A stretch of DNA of 64,000 nt, taken from assembly GCA_028641055.1 (NCBI GenBank), contig CM054057.1, positions 397,528,541-397,592,540 on the forward strand, in the 5' to 3' direction. Below, piece by piece: positions 47,577 through 61,600 of the stretch. Source of the stretch: Alopecurus myosuroides. Taxonomy: Eukaryota; Streptophyta; Magnoliopsida; Poales; Poaceae. The stretch's first letter is position 1. The number at the start of each line of letters is the position of its first letter. The notes beneath the pieces were generated by a model. That model was given only the letters and a program-made list of their open reading frames with translations, searched no databases and was not told the origin of the DNA. The position numbers and the translations under genes are program-made.

Positions 47577-50500
47577 TGTAGAGGCCCAGACTAGCAAGTC
47601 AAGACCCCTCATATGCATACATTCATGAGCCCAGAACAATAAGTCGTGAACAACAAATGAAGTTGGTACACAAATAACATCATCCATTACACGAATAATA
47701 AGGTCTTACATAAATGGTCCATGACCAAGTCTTAAACAACTGCCACCTAGGGCAGGCAAATAACACACACACAATGGAAGATAGAAAAACACAATGTGGT
47801 AGCACCCGAGTCACGCCTTAACCTACAGGGTGCTGACCCGGGGACGAGCCTATTTGCGTGGTCGTCGACGTAGTACTCCTCCTCGTAATACTCCTCCTGC
47901 GGAAGCTCCTCGTAGTCTGGCCAAGTAAATATCCAACAACAAAACCAATATGAGTACATTTGAATGTACTCTGCAAGACATCCTTTATGAATCTTATAGA
48001 ATGCAAGTGTGGTTATATGGTGGAGTGGGTAGGCTATACATAGGGTTCCCTACCCATGATGGCTGAAAGATACATCATGGTCGATTTGACATCTCTATAT
48101 CTTTGTTGAAGAAGATACTTCAAAGGAAAATAATATGGTTTCTCTTGTAGATATCGCATATCCAAGAGGTTTTCTAAAGCTTTGTTTAAAGAAAGTTTTT
48201 CTTTGCAAAAATTCTTGTAAAACACTTCCAGCTTTCCTTCATATGTACCTCACAGGTACACAGTTCCTCTTCTAGTACCTCGTAGGTACAAGTCCTTTTT
48301 CAAAACAACCTTTTTGAAAGCATTGAAACAATACTAGATACATGACCAATCAACTGTCCATATCCGAGGACGCGGCTATTCTGAATAGTTTTACTCTGCA
48401 GAGGTGTACACAATCCACAAGATTCAAATCATCTGCCATGAATCACCCATGGACTACCCACAACAGTATGCGAACATCAGATAACTGATCCTAACTTTCC
48501 ACTAGGGTCAAGCTAGTATATGACTACCCCTTCAAATGGGTTTATCCTCCCCGACACCGTGTCGCACATTGCCATGACAGGAGACCCAACTGTTGCAGCC
48601 GGAGGGAAAATTATTCCCACACTTAGCATGTCCCGTATCTCCCACCTGGCGACATTTCGGTTTCGAGAATCTCATTCTCTATAGCACTTGGGATAGAACA
48701 CACATTAACAAGAACAAGTTTCTAGATAGGCCTCTTTCCCATGTTGAGTTAGAGTGGCAGTACATCTTGGTTGTCCAGCGAAGACTAGGATATGTGTCTC
48801 TTGAAAAACATTTCAAAAACATTCCTCTTTGCCACCCTTAGTGAACAAGGACCCACCTTTTCATCGAGGGTTTTTTCTTAAAGCTTTTGTTTACAAAAGC
48901 ACATTTCGGGGTGTCCACTTAGGGACTTCAATATTATAAAAGTTGGTGGTATTTATATACCGTATGGTGGCTAAGGGCTTGGTAACACCAAGTTTGACTA
49001 TTGGCAAGTGATAATTACTTATAATATTAATAGTAGTAATAGCCACAACAAAATAGTATTGTTAACCATATTTTTTTGTAAAACTTCAGAAGTAAAACAT
49101 GCATGATAGATAATGATAAGTGTAATCACAGCAAGCATTAGGATGGCTTGCCTTGGTACTTGTTCAAGTCTTGCTCTTGGAAATAGCAAGAGTGAAAATA
49201 AGCTTCTTCTTCTCCAATACTTCTTCGTTTTCTAACATCGTAAAAATAAATAAATGACACACAATCAGAACCAACTAAGGCACCCAATCATACATAGCAA
49301 TACATACAACAAGCATCACATAAAACAATCCATCACTCCATCTTTCAATGGCAAAAATTAATAAACACACATAAACAAAACTAGACTACTAGGAACATGA
49401 CTATGGTGGAGAAATTGTATTTCTCAACAAAATGTAATGGGACCAGTGGGTGTTCCACTAGGCTACCAAGGCATTAAGAGGTCACAATGACTCTGGTCAT
49501 ACTTGGGAAAATACTATCGCACTAAACAAACATGCCAAACAATATTCATTCTATTGAAAACAATAAGATGCAATTTAATCACTTCACAACTACTCATGCT
49601 TTCCTATAAAATAAGGTCCAAGCTAATAGAGGTGATACACCCCTAAAATCAGTACCAAAGTGGTATTGGACCTAACATAACAACATAAAAATCTTAGCTA
49701 CTAAACCTATAAGCAAATATGCCACAGTTTCCTAAACATTAGGAAAACCTAGGAAATGACTACACTAGTAAAACTAGTTCTAATCAACACACAAAATATG
49801 CTAAACCTTTCCTAACATGATAGTTCTGTAAGAAAACAACATAATAACATAGGATAACAATCTTACACATGCTAGAAAACAAGATTCTAATACACAAGTA
49901 TGTATTTAAAACTATTTACACAAGAATAAATAAAAACAGAAAAGTGCTAAAACTAGTTATACACACCATAATTATTCTAGAGCCCTAAAAATTATACAAA
50001 GCTAGGATTAGGCAAATCTAAACATACACAAACTCATCCAGTTGGATTCACATAAAAAAATTATCACCAAAAGGTCTACAAAAATCCTAGAAGTGCTCAC
50101 TAGACATTTACCAAAATGCATGGAATTTTATCCAGGAATCACTCCTTTAAGCAAGGCCAAGTGCTACTGATAGGTATCACTAAGGGTTATCCAAAACAAT
50201 TTTGTTTGCAAGATTTAGATTCATAGATTGAATGTTATGCCAAAAATGGCTTAACAGATAGGTTCTGCCAAATTAAATTCTACTGCAAAAATAATACACA
50301 AAAGTAGATCTATCACATGGATGTGGTTAAGAAAATGTTAACCTACAAGCATGATTTCTGGTATGGACAGAAACCCTTTTTTCTATTGTTCCTAGGCCAA
50401 AATCTAGGGTTCATAATTCTGGTATTTCCAAAAAGAATAAAAATCACAGGGGCTAAACAGGCACGGGCCGGATCTCACATAGGGGCGGCCCAACTAGCAC

Positions 50501-52249
50501 AGAAAGCAGTCCACGGCACTCGAGCGGGCGCGGTAACGGCCAGATTCAAAGGGAGCCGTTGATATCGCGATCAACGGTCCCTGAGCTTCTCCTTCCTCTC
50601 TTCCTTTCTCTCTCTCTCTCGCACACACGCAACGGAGATGGCGGCGGTGGATTGCTCACCTAGGGGCGACATAGGGTAGTGGCGTGTGGTCAAGGAAGTC
50701 GCAGGTGGTCGCCGTAGTGGAGGGGAGTAGATAGCGACAGGTCGAGGTGCTTCCAAACGGTGGCGCGGTGCAGTGCGCCGCGGAGGCTCCGAGGACGGCG
50801 TCGAGCTTCCTGCAAGCGCACGGTAAGGGGAGTGGTCAGGGAGATTCTAGAGGGTACGGGGAACAGGGCTAGGGTTCAATGGAGGGGTGGGGTTGCTCGA
50901 GGCGAGCTCAACCTGCACGAGGTGCTCACGGTGGCCGGCGGCGAGATATCTCCCGTGTCGCTCACTGGGAGCGATCGGGGTCGATTGAGTGGGCTGGAGT
51001 GAGTGCGGTGGGGGTGTGGAGATGTGCGGCGAGGAAGTGAGGCCTGTGGTGCCTTATAGGCACGGGCACGGGGTCGTGGGCGCGTGCGTGCTCTCGGCAT
51101 GTTACGGATGGCACGGGAGCGTTCTCCCGGGTGTGCAACAATGTGCAACGGGCGGCTAAGGAACTAGGGCGGTGTGGCACTGCAGCAGGGCGGCGAGGAG
51201 GCAATGTGGTCGTGACATTGAGGCCACAGTGCACGCGGCGCGACGTGCACTGTGTGTCGAGCTGTTGTCGCCCCATCAGTTTTCTCTCCCTGTCCCCCCC
51301 TCTTTCCACTTCTCTCTCTCAGTCTTTGGTCCATCTAGAAACGAATCCAAAGCATGGATCTTGAGTGGGTATATAGGTGAAAAGATTTGGAAAGGTTCCC
51401 CCCTCCCAATTGCACAAAATCAACACAAAACAATAAACCAAACTTCTGTAAAAATATAGATTCAGAAAAGTTCAGAAAAAGACTTAGCAAAATTTTGCTA
51501 AGTGTTGAAAAAAGACAATTTCAACCAAATGTTCACTCATGATTAAATTGTCAAATGGAGTCCAAACTTGGAATTCTAAGTTGGACAATGTTAAACATAG
51601 AATGAACTTTCGGAAACATCCTTTTGAACCATTTTTGGAATTGTGGAAGGTTTTGAAAACAAGGTGGAAAAAGGTCACCTTTCTGTTTTTCTCTGTTTTC
51701 CAAAATATCTGTTTTTCTGTCTTATTTTCTTTCCACTAAAACAAGCATGCAATGTTTATTTTCAAACTCCACAAATCAAACCAAAGTTATAGATTTGTAG
51801 TCCATATACCAGGGAACAATTATATGTCAAGAAAACATAAAATTGGATACCCTCTCATATTGAAAACAAGTGCTAGAAAATGGTATTTGGCTAGTTTTTC
51901 AGGGATAAAGCCTAATAGAAACATCAACGGAAAACATCCATTAATTCAATTTCCATTTTATTTTCTTGAATCAAACAAAGCCAAATAATATTGTTGAGTG
52001 GAAAACAACCATGATCCAATACTTGGGACAAAAATTACTCAAAGCACCATATGGGAAACATCACAGAAACAATAGTGATCATGAGGAAAAATGATATTTG
52101 TTTTGAAAGAAAATGTTGCTTGCATTGCATAGCTAATCATGGTCACATACATATGTTGGTCCACACAAACAAATTACAAAAAAAATTATTGTCTCACAAA
52201 TTTGCCTTCCTTGACTATATTAAAGTGGTCCAAAAACTGAGGTGTGACA
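47577..52249 (-). repeat. 3' LTR of the Tekay/Del-like element
   Basis: 4673 bases; on the coding strand TGTCACACCTCAG...GGGCCTCTACA. It is a sister of 1-5470 in the same orientation. A GC-rich leader-like block lies at 50440-51310 beside the conserved TATAAGG (51052-51058). The polypurine tract TTTCAGGGGGAAGATC (minus strand, 52250-52265) adjoins it. Confidence 0.88.
51052..51058 (-). promoter_or_regulatory. Probable LTR TATA box (TATAAGG)
   Basis: Same place relative to the GC-rich block as GTATAAAC at 4303-4310 in the sister LTR. Confidence 0.45.
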
Positions 52250-52286
52250 GATCTTCCCCCTGAAACTCACCCCGAGATTCGCAGGT

Positions 52287-53320
52287 CTAGTCCTTAAGGA
52301 AACCAGGGAACTCCTTCCTGATATAATCCTCATGCTCCCAGGTAGCTCCTTCCTCAGAGTGATTCGTCCACTGAATCTTAAGGAATTTGAAAGCATTCCT
52401 CCTGGTCGCACGAACATTCTCCTCAAGAACACACAGGGGTCTGTCACGGTAGGTCTGGTCATCATTCAAGTCAATGGTCCTAAAGTCAACGTCTTTGTAG
52501 GTGAGATCTTTCTCAGGTACATGAAGACACTTCCGAAGCAAAGACACATGAAAAATATTGTGAAATACTCACAACTCTTCTGGTAATTCCAACTGATAAG
52601 ACACTTCACCACGACGGGCTAGTATCTTAAAGGGGCCAATATACCGGGATGCAAGCTTTCCCTTGACATGAAAACGCTGCATCCCCTTGAGTGGCATGAC
52701 ACGAAGATACATGAAATCTCCAATACTGAAAGAGACGTTGCGAAGTTTTGTGTCAGCATAACTCTTTTGGCGAGATTGAGCTTCCTTGAGGCGATCACGA
52801 ATAAGCTGGACTTGTTCTTCTGCGGCACGCAAAGTGTCTACTCCAAAGACTTGATTGTCACCAGTTTCAGTCCAGTTCAGAGGTGTACGACACTTGCGTC
52901 CATACATGGCTTCAAAAGAGGCCATTTGTAAGATAGACTTGTAGCTGTTGTTGTAAGAGAACTCCGCGAAAGGCGGACAGTCTTCCCATTTGGCTCCATA
53001 GGACAAAACACAAGCATAGAGCATGTCTTCCAATATCTGGTTCACAGTTTGTCCATCAGTCTGCGGGTGATAGGCGGTGCTATGGGCTAACTTGGTTCCA
53101 AGTGCTTTGTGTAACTTCTTCCAGAATCAAGAAGTGAACTGTGATCCTCGATCACACACAATCCTGCTAGGGACTCCATGTAGGCTAACAATCCGAGAAA
53201 TGTAGAGATCAGCGAGCTGGTCTCCACGATATGTAGTCCAGACAGGAATAAAGTGTGCAACTTTAGTGAGTCTGTCCATGACAACCCAAATAGAATCATT
53301 TCCTGGCTGGACTAATGGAG
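52287..53320 (-). pseudogene. Integrase and chromodomain of the Tekay/Del-like element
   Basis: The integrase core begins cut off at IWVVMDRLTKVAHF (first catalytic Asp) and continues through VCDRGSQFTS (second Asp) and STAYHPQTDGQTVNQ, where the third catalytic residue, Glu of the usual TERVNQ, is missing through a six-base in-frame loss at 53045/53046. Next come FAEFSYNNSY, EAMYGRKCRTPLNW and the IGDFMYLRVMPLKG region. A chromodomain follows (NAFKFLKIQWTNHSEEGATW and EDYIRKEFP), which in relatives directs insertion to marked chromatin. Stops: TGA 53127-53129 and TGA 52569-52571. Reverse transcriptase lies beyond the insertion at 53321. Confidence 0.88.
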
Positions 53321-54836
53321 TGTAGACACACGCTCATTGGGAGATCCCAAGTACAAGGTGTGAAGAGTGCATCAGCAAGTTTTCCCTCAGAAAAGAAACT
53401 AAGGTTGAATCGACCCGTAGGAGGAAGAAACACTTCTGAAGGTTGATGCAGCTGAGATGGCAGGGAGCACTACCGGTTCAGCAGCAACGTGGAACCTACA
53501 CAACACCATCAAATCACTTTGCCCCAACGAAGCAGTGAGGTTGTCAATCTCACCGGTTTAGCATAACACAAAGAGGTTAAATGTATGGTGTAGAAAACAG
53601 TAGGAAAACAGTACGAACAGTATGAAAGCAGTAGATGTTTTATCAGTATGAGGAAAATGGACCGGGGTCCACAGTTCACTAGTGGTGTATCTCCGTGAAA
53701 GATAAATAACATGTGTGGTGAACAAATTACAGCTGGGCAATTGACAGAAATGAAGGCTGCACCGTAGTGCATATGCAAGACATAAAGACCGTCATCCAAC
53801 TGCATCTATTTATAATAATCCACCCTCCGAATATCATCCAAACAAACGTTGGGTATTAAGAAAAGTGTGTAATATAAACGATGTAAACTAGGTAAACACC
53901 ATTGTTTTCTCCCTAATGGAAACAACACATCCTCCATCCGCCACGTTTCTGTCACTCGAGCACAAATGCAAAGGAGGCATGAACCAACTATTGGGCATAA
54001 ATGCTCCCTCTTGGAGTTACTAGCATCTACTTGGCGAGAGCATCTACTAATAACAGAGAGCATGCAAGATCATAAATAACATATGCATGAAGATAACATG
54101 ATAGATTGATAATCAGAAGACATAACATTCAACATTCATCAAGATCCCAACAAACACAACACGTACCATTACATAAAGACGATCTCGATCATGTGAGGAA
54201 GCTCACGAGATCTAAACATGAGGTACAAAGTGGAGAGAACAACCATCTAGCTACTTCTATTGACCCGTAGTCCAGGGATGAACTACTCACGCATCACTTC
54301 GGAGGAGGGCATGGTGGTGTAGACCCCTACGGTGATGAATTCCCCTCCCAGCAGGGTGCCAGGGAGAGCTCCAGAACCCTCCCGATCTCGAGATGACGAT
54401 GACGGCGGCCTCGGGTGTTTTTTGGGACGAAGTGGTATATCTTTAGGGTTTATGTCTTGCCGGGTATAAATAGGCGAAAGAGCAAAGGCGGTGGAGGCCG
54501 GGGGGCCCCACACCACCCCATAGCACGGCCAGGGGGCGCGCCGCCCTATGGTGTGGGCTCCCTAAGGCCCCCCTCTGTCTGTCTTCGGGACTCTGTGGAA
54601 CCTTCCGGAATTCTAAGACTTCCGAGCTTCGAATTTTCCAATTCTGAGAATATTTCCAGAACAACTTTTCTGAAACTAAAAACTGCAGAAAACAGGGAAC
54701 TGGCTCTGTGGCATCTTGTCAATAGATTAGTCCTAAAAATCGTTAAAAATGACATAAAGTGTATATAAAACATGTGGGAAACAATAAAAAAACAACATGG
54801 AACATCAGAAATTAAGGATACGATTATGAAGTATCA
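53321..54836 (-). repeat. 3' LTR of the second Athila element
   Basis: 1516 bases, on the plus strand TGTAGACACACGCTCATTGG...TATGAAGTATCA. It has little in common with the other Athila LTR apart from its end and general layout. On the minus strand AAGCTTGGGGATGT (54837-54850) is the polypurine tract. Confidence 0.8.
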
Positions 54837-57551
54837 ACATCCCCAAGCTTAGTTCCTACTCGTCCTCGAGTAGGTAAACGATAAAAACACATAATTTCTG
54901 AGGTGACATGCTACCAACATAAACTTGATCATCAATAACGTAAAATCATAAGTAAGCTAAGATCATAGAACTTAAACACAAGCATGATAAATAGAAATTG
55001 AATAATAAAGCATAGCAATCACCTTGCATCATGAGAAGTAACTCAAATAAAAGATCATGAATAACAATGCAACGAAATATATACGTTTATTTCAAGTATA
55101 GAGAAAACATGTCAAAGTAATATTTCGCTAGTCCTTAAGAGTGGGGCAAAACATAAATGCCAGGACACCTTCAAAGTTCATGAGGAAGACTAGAACAAAT
55201 AATTAGAGAACATGCAATAACACATCATGATCAATTAATAATGTTTCTGGGACAAATGCTCATAAAACTCAAAAATGGCAACTATGCTCTCTCAACTGTG
55301 CATAAAGTTACAAGATGGAGACTCAACATAAAATTAAAAGAAAGGCCCTTCGCAGAGAGAAGCAGGGATCAACTCATGTGCTAGAGGTTTTATTTTATTA
55401 AACAGAGATATAAAAAGCTTCACACTCCTCCGAACCATCTTACACAAACCATGGCTAACCGAATCCTCGGGTGCCTGCCAACAATCACATACCATGGAGG
55501 AGTGTCTATATTTTAAGAGAGGTGAATGCTTATGTCAACGAATGGTAAACAGAAAATACAGTACGTCACAAGCCAACTAGACTTCACAAGAGAGGATCCC
55601 ATAGGAGGACGCATTTGGGTAGAAGGTCATCCCTCTTTCTCTTTTGTTTACACAATTATGCTTTGAGTGATAAATCAGGGGCAAAAATAGTGAAGAGAAT
55701 TTGTGTTATTAATTTGGGGCTGGGCACGCCGCTGCCATCTCTTCTATCATTGGATAAGCGGATTAAGCCACTAGTCCAGGGTGTGAAAGTCCAATCAACA
55801 AGTGATATAAATATTCTCTATTTACGTCCTCATGAGCTAAAACAGGAGCACAAATCAGGAGTAATTTTGAAAGTTTTAAAGGTAACGCATGAGCAATTTA
55901 CTTTGGAGTGACGGTTAATTACCACATGTAGGTAGGTATGGTGGACACAATGGGAAACTTTGGTTTCCGGGAGTTGGATGCACGAGTAGAGCTCATACTC
56001 AGTGCAGGTGGAGGCTAGCAAAAGACTGGGAGCGACAAATGAAGAGAGCATAAGAGCCATAATCATGCATAGCGACATAAACATCATTAATCAAAGCATA
56101 AGTGGTACCACAAATTCAAAAACTAAATGATCATAGAGGCTATTAGTAGCTGGTTCATAGTCATAAACATGGTGTGAGCATGCACCAAGTCAACCAAATA
56201 AAACATTCAAAGGAGAACACCACAACTTTATGCTTCAATATGACAAGAACAACTCATGATTCTTTCAATGGCACATTAAACACTCTCAGATATTTGAGGC
56301 TAATCATGCTACTAAATAACCACAAGTCATTAGAATTAAAATAACATATAGCATGATATGAAAAACTCTAGCCACAGTCTATGCAAGATTCTACTTGCAC
56401 TCTTAAAAATTCTACCTCAAGCAGCAGTTTCTTTTCCCAACAAGCACCATAAAAAACATGCTTTCAAAAAACTCTCTAAATGATACAGAAAGCAAACATG
56501 AGAGGACTCACATAGCACTACTAAAACTAACAGCTCTGAACAAGAGTTGCAAGGAAAACAAGAGCTAAACAAGAATTTTTGCAGCAACTAGAAGAAAAAC
56601 TAAGAATACTAGCATAGCAAGTATTCAATCGAAAAAGAGGAGTGTGTCTCTCTCCCAAACAAAGAATGCTAGGGTCCAACTATATTATTTCAGCAAGGAA
56701 AACAAAGGAAAACAAAATAAAATAAAATAAAAACAAACATACGCTCCAAGTAAAATTCATATGATGTGACCGAATAAAAATATAATTTCACGAGAAGTGA
56801 CCTGATAGATAGTTGATGAAGAAGGGGATGCCTTGGGCATCCCCAAGCTTAGATGCTTGAGTCTTCTATAAATATGCTTGTCTGAACCACGAGGGAATCC
56901 CCAAGCTTTGACCTTGCACTCTTCTTGATCACATATATCACCTCTTCTCTTGACCCTTCAAAACTTCCTTCACACCACACTCAAACAGTAATTCGCATTA
57001 GAGGGTTAGTGCAACAATTAAAAATCCATTGGTTCTGTATGGAACAAGTGCTATTGATGCTTTTAAACATTAGCTACAGGCACTGATGTTTCGTGAAGCA
57101 AAGAAATCCACTTGACATCTCAAAAGAGCAAATGCAAGAAAAATGGCAGAATCTGTCAAAACCAGAACAGTCTGTAAAGGCGAATTTTTTTGAGGCACTT
57201 ACGTTACTCAGATCTAAAATCTTAAAGAACAAAACAGTTGCGGAATTAGCCGAGGAATAAGCACAAGAAATTTCAGGTCATTCTTATTTTTCTATGAATT
57301 ATACGATTGTTTACGATGGACAGAAGAAATCTGTTTCCTGCGGAGAAATCCGAAAACCAACTCCAACTCTCGTCAGAAACCTTACTTGGCACTACTAAAA
57401 CATGAAAAGAAAGATACAAAGGAGTTGCTACAGAATTATACAAACCCTTGACTCAAATAAAACAGAGAAAAACAAAGCAAACAAAACCATGGGTTATCTC
57501 CCAAGAAGTGTTTTTCTTTAACGCCTTTTAGTTAGGCCCAGAAAAGTGGAA
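54837..57551 (-). other. Athila 3' noncoding block, second copy
   Basis: No ORF is supported. It holds the three conserved blocks shared with 41379-43345 and a second polypurine-like run (minus strand AAGCTTGGGGATGCCC, about 56835-56850). Confidence 0.6.
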
Positions 57552-58200
57552 TCAAGTATTTTCAAGTGAAGAGGCTTCCAAATTGTAACTTGTTCGAATA
57601 ATGGAATCAAAAGGCAACTTCATTCTCTTTCTAGGAAAGTGTTCCATACCTTTCTTGAGTGGGAACTGAAATTTAATATTCCCCTCTTTCATATCAATAA
57701 CATCACCAACAGTTCTAAGAAAAGGTCTTCCCAAAACAATTGGACAAGAAGCATTGCATTAAATATTCAAGACAAAAAAATTAACGGGGACAAGATTATT
57801 ATTAACCATGATAAGAAAATCATCAAACCTCCCCCAAAGGTTTCTTTCTAACATTATCAATAAGGCGAACATCCAAATAACAAGGTTCCAATGGTGGTAA
57901 ACCAAGAATATCATAGAGTTTCTTGGGAATAACAGAGATACTAGCACCAAGATCACATAGAGAATTGCAATCAAAATCATTCACTTTCATTTTAATAATA
58001 GGTTCCCAACCATCATCCAGCTTCCTAGGGATAGAGGCTTCACATCTTTATTCATCCTCTCTAATTTGTATGAGAGCATTTGTAATATGTTTTGTGAAAG
58101 CCATATTCATAGCACTAGCATTAGGACAACTAGAAAGATTTTGTAAGAACTTAATCACTTCAGTTATGTTGCAATCATCAAAGTCAATATCTCAAAGATA
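57552..58200 (-). pseudogene. Athila protease remnant
   Basis: LCDLGAS (about 57940-57960, catalytic Asp) is followed by LPPLEPCYLDVRLID, then GRFDDFLIMVNNNLVPVNFF and, after a stop, LGRPFLRTVGDVIDMKEG. This is a standard Athila protease with at least one frameshift and stops between its two ends. After the protease the frame ends at 57552 (LEASSLENT) and no RT follows. Confidence 0.8.
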
Positions 58201-58695
58201 ATGGGACCATTGTCTCCCATATTTCTAAAAATTTTAGCACTTTTATTAGGAACATTTTTAGCAGTTTCAGGCAGTTTTGCTTTTTTAATAACAGAAGTGG
58301 GAGTGTTTCCAACACCAATTACTTTACGATTGATAGTAGAGGTTTTTCTATCATGATAAGCTTCAGTTTTACTAGTTGTGGTAATGGTGCAAACATTAGT
58401 TATTATTGTTTCTAGCTATTTCATCTTCTATTTCCCATCTAGCATGCAATTCAGCTAACATCCTAACATTATCATCAATTCGAATTTGGATAGGATTCAA
58501 AGTTTTACTTTCTTTAACATCATGAGGTATAACCTTTATTTTCAGAAAATCAACAACAAGAGAAAGGCTATCAACTTTAGAAGCAAGAACATCAATTTTG
58601 CCAAAATTTTCCTCAACAGATTTATTAAAAGCAGCTTGTGTACTCATAAAGTTTTTAAGCATGCTCTCAAGATCAGAGGGTACACTTTTATTGTT
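58201..58695 (-). pseudogene. Athila gag C-terminal fragment
   Basis: The fragment reads a coiled-coil-like stretch (LESMLKNFMSTQAAFNKSVE, then FGKIDVLASKVDSLS) followed by LAELHARWEIEDEIA, as in the C-terminal part of Athila gag. The N-terminal part is separated by the LTR inserted at 58696. Confidence 0.7.
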
Positions 58696-61600
58696 TGTAA
58701 CATCCCTGATTTTTGGAAAGTACAAAAATCACTAAAAATTGAAACTTTTTATTTTCATGTTATGCAAGTCACCAAAAACCAATGAGATGCAGGAAATAAA
58801 AGGAAACAATACATAACTCAATGAAAATTGAAATTAAGAATCCATTATACATCTATCCCATAAACCCTAAAGCCCCTTTCAAAATAATTTTTTCTACCTT
58901 AAAGAAAAATATTTATTCTGAGCAAACCTCCTAACAAATATGTTTTCAACCCATTTATAACTATGAAAATGTATATGATAAATAAAAACCATAAAATTAT
59001 CATCTCTAAAAATTTCTCCTTGTCTCCAAAATTATTCCATATGAATAAAATGTTTCTTCTTGCCATTCAAAGATTTTATCAATCTATATCTATAAAGTGT
59101 CACATAAATTATGAAAACAAGTAAAGTAACTTTGAAAAATAATGTTTTCAATTGGGAAAACAACATCTTAATTTGAGAAAACCACATTATTTTTATTAAA
59201 CCCCAAGTCAAATAAATAAGGAAAATTTTCTATTAAGTGACTATGATGTTTTCATCTTATTTAAAAATTATAAAATCATGGAAACAAGTTGAAATGGTTT
59301 TGGAAAATAATAATTAACCATATTATAGTCTCTGAAAATTTCCCAAACCCATTTCCCTTATTATTATTTCTCATTTAATTGGAATATTAAGGCAATTATG
59401 AATTCATTTGAATTTGTATTTTGAAAAATTCAAAATGATGAAAACCCCACAAAAGTGGTACTGTTGGGAAGTATTTGAAATAATATGAATTTAGAATTTT
59501 GTTTCATGTTATTTGGATTAATTAAACAGAAGATATAGAATAAATAAGAAAACAGGAAAAAAAAATAATGCTGATGTCAACGATGATGTCATCATCGTCT
59601 TCAAGCCTGAGAAGAAACGGTCGACCGTTTCTCCCCCGATTAAATCCCTTTCAATCCGAGCGTTTCAGTGCGCGTTTAATCCCACCGAGCCCTCCACGTT
59701 AAAGCCCCATGCCATCTCTCCACTTCCCCTCTCCTCCTCCTCCGTTTCGTGCCCCCACGTGAGAGTATTTTCTCGCCGGAGATCCTACATCCCGTCGTCG
59801 TGCCAGCAAGATTCCGGCCAAGTTAGCCCCCTTCCGCCGCCCCACTGTGGTCCTCTATGTTCCTCGTGACCGTGCACATCCATTGAGACCTTTGGTCGTT
59901 TTTTCCGTGCAGGGAATCAACCGCGCCGTGCGGGTTGCATCTCACCGGAGGCCGCTCGACTCCGTCCGCGCATAGGAGCTGTCCCGGGAAGCGCGAGCCC
60001 GCGTCGTGGTCACATTATTCCTCGCCGTGCTCTGTCGAGCATCTCGGTGGTCTTCCCCGAGCCCGAGGACCCCCGTAGCGCCGTCGCTGTCCAGGAGCTG
60101 CAACTCCGGCCGCCGTCGCGCCATTTTCTGGCCACCCCACGCCGGTAAGCTCTCTCCCTCGCTCCCAGTCGTTAGATCTAGATCATGTGGCCTAGATTAG
60201 ATCCTTTAAACGAAGGGGTACAGCGCCGTTAGATCCAGATCCAGCGGCTCCGATTGAATCACTTAAACACGTCAGCGCCCAGTCAGCACGCCACGCCAGC
60301 ATCCAGTCAGCACAAGCAACCAATCAGGAGCTCCCACGTGTCCCAGCCTTTTATTCAAATTTCCTCCCGCTAGAATTAATTGGCAGTTTTACAGATTAGT
60401 CCCTGCATCTTAGATCTATCATAACTTTTGATCCATAAGCCCAAATTTAGCAATCTTGGACTTTTTGAAAAGCCCTTGACATTTAGAATCTTTTAGAACT
60501 GGCCAAATTCAAATTTGAGAAACTTAACTTTGTTCAATTTCAAATATGCATGCTTGATGAAATTTGGCATAATTCAAATTCTACAAATCAAAAAATTGTA
60601 AATAAAATATATTTGGAAACCTTAGGATGTGTACTTTCATAACCTTTGTCCCAAAATAATTATTGATCAAATTAAAATTGATTTTAGAATTAAATTGTTT
60701 GTTTAAGTATTTTTGGCATAGAATTAATTCTTTCAATAATTGGAATAGTTCCTTTTGCAAAATTGCTCCATATGGTAACCTTGAACCATTGACATTATGC
60801 CAAACCATTTTGGACACCCTTGGACCATGACCATGTGTTTTGACCAAAAACCCAACAAAGATACATCCATTTTCACCATGTCTTAGAAATTGTTTTCAAC
60901 TGTTATTCCTTGATGTTATGTCTATTTGGAGCCAAGCCAAGTCCTTAGAATGTGTCAATCACATATAGTACCAAGTAGTGAACTTTAGTTTTCTATCTTC
61001 TACACTCCCCCATTCTTGCTTCAAGAATTCACCAAGTCAGCAAAATGGAGATCAAGACTCAAGCACAAGAATGAAACTTCAATATCAACTTGGTGGCAAC
61101 ATGAAGAGCTATGAGGAATATCATTGAAGAAATTGAAGGAAGGACATAGACTCCACAGCAACAAGAAGAAACTCAATGAAGTACGGGAGTATGAATAAAA
61201 TCAAGGAGAAGACATTTTCCCTCTCTCTTCCTATCCCTTCCATTTCTTTCTTTTCAAATTGACTTAGTGATATTTGTGCCCATCCCATACCCAAACCAAT
61301 TAGTGAAGTGAAGACCATGAAGACTATCAATACAAAGAGAAGCACCACACCAAGGAAGGAAACAACTTAGATGGCATGATGATGATCTTCAAGAAGGCAA
61401 TCACATGAGGACTAGAAGCAATCCATACAAGTTGAAGAATAACAAGTTATTTTTGTCCAACCATTGACCCAAATGGAAAACCTAAGACTTAGTAATATCT
61501 TCCCTTTGATGATGAAGTTAGTAGACCTACCCTAACCACAATGGAAAATACTAACATAGTCACTCAAATATTTTTGAAGGTGAATATGACCAAGTGTTTG

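Larger units (their letters stand above)
47577..53320 (-). mobile_element. Tekay/Del-like gypsy element, 3' part
   Basis: A minus-strand element: 3' LTR 47577-52249, polypurine tract, then the chromodomain and integrase end of pol (52287-53320). At 53320 a second Athila element is inserted (candidate duplication TGGAG). The chromodomain identifies it as a chromovirus; the pol resembles the Tekay/Del clade. It lies within the Athila gag of 46445-47576. Confidence 0.82.
53321..58695 (-). mobile_element. Second Athila-type element, 3' part, pol-less
   Basis: Minus strand: 3' LTR 53321-54836, polypurine tract, conserved noncoding block, protease and gag fragments to 58695, where a gypsy LTR is inserted (candidate duplication TTGTT). 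The protease is followed directly by the 3' noncoding block, so reverse transcriptase, integrase and the extra ORF are all absent. It sits inside the integrase gene of the preceding element. Confidence 0.8.
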
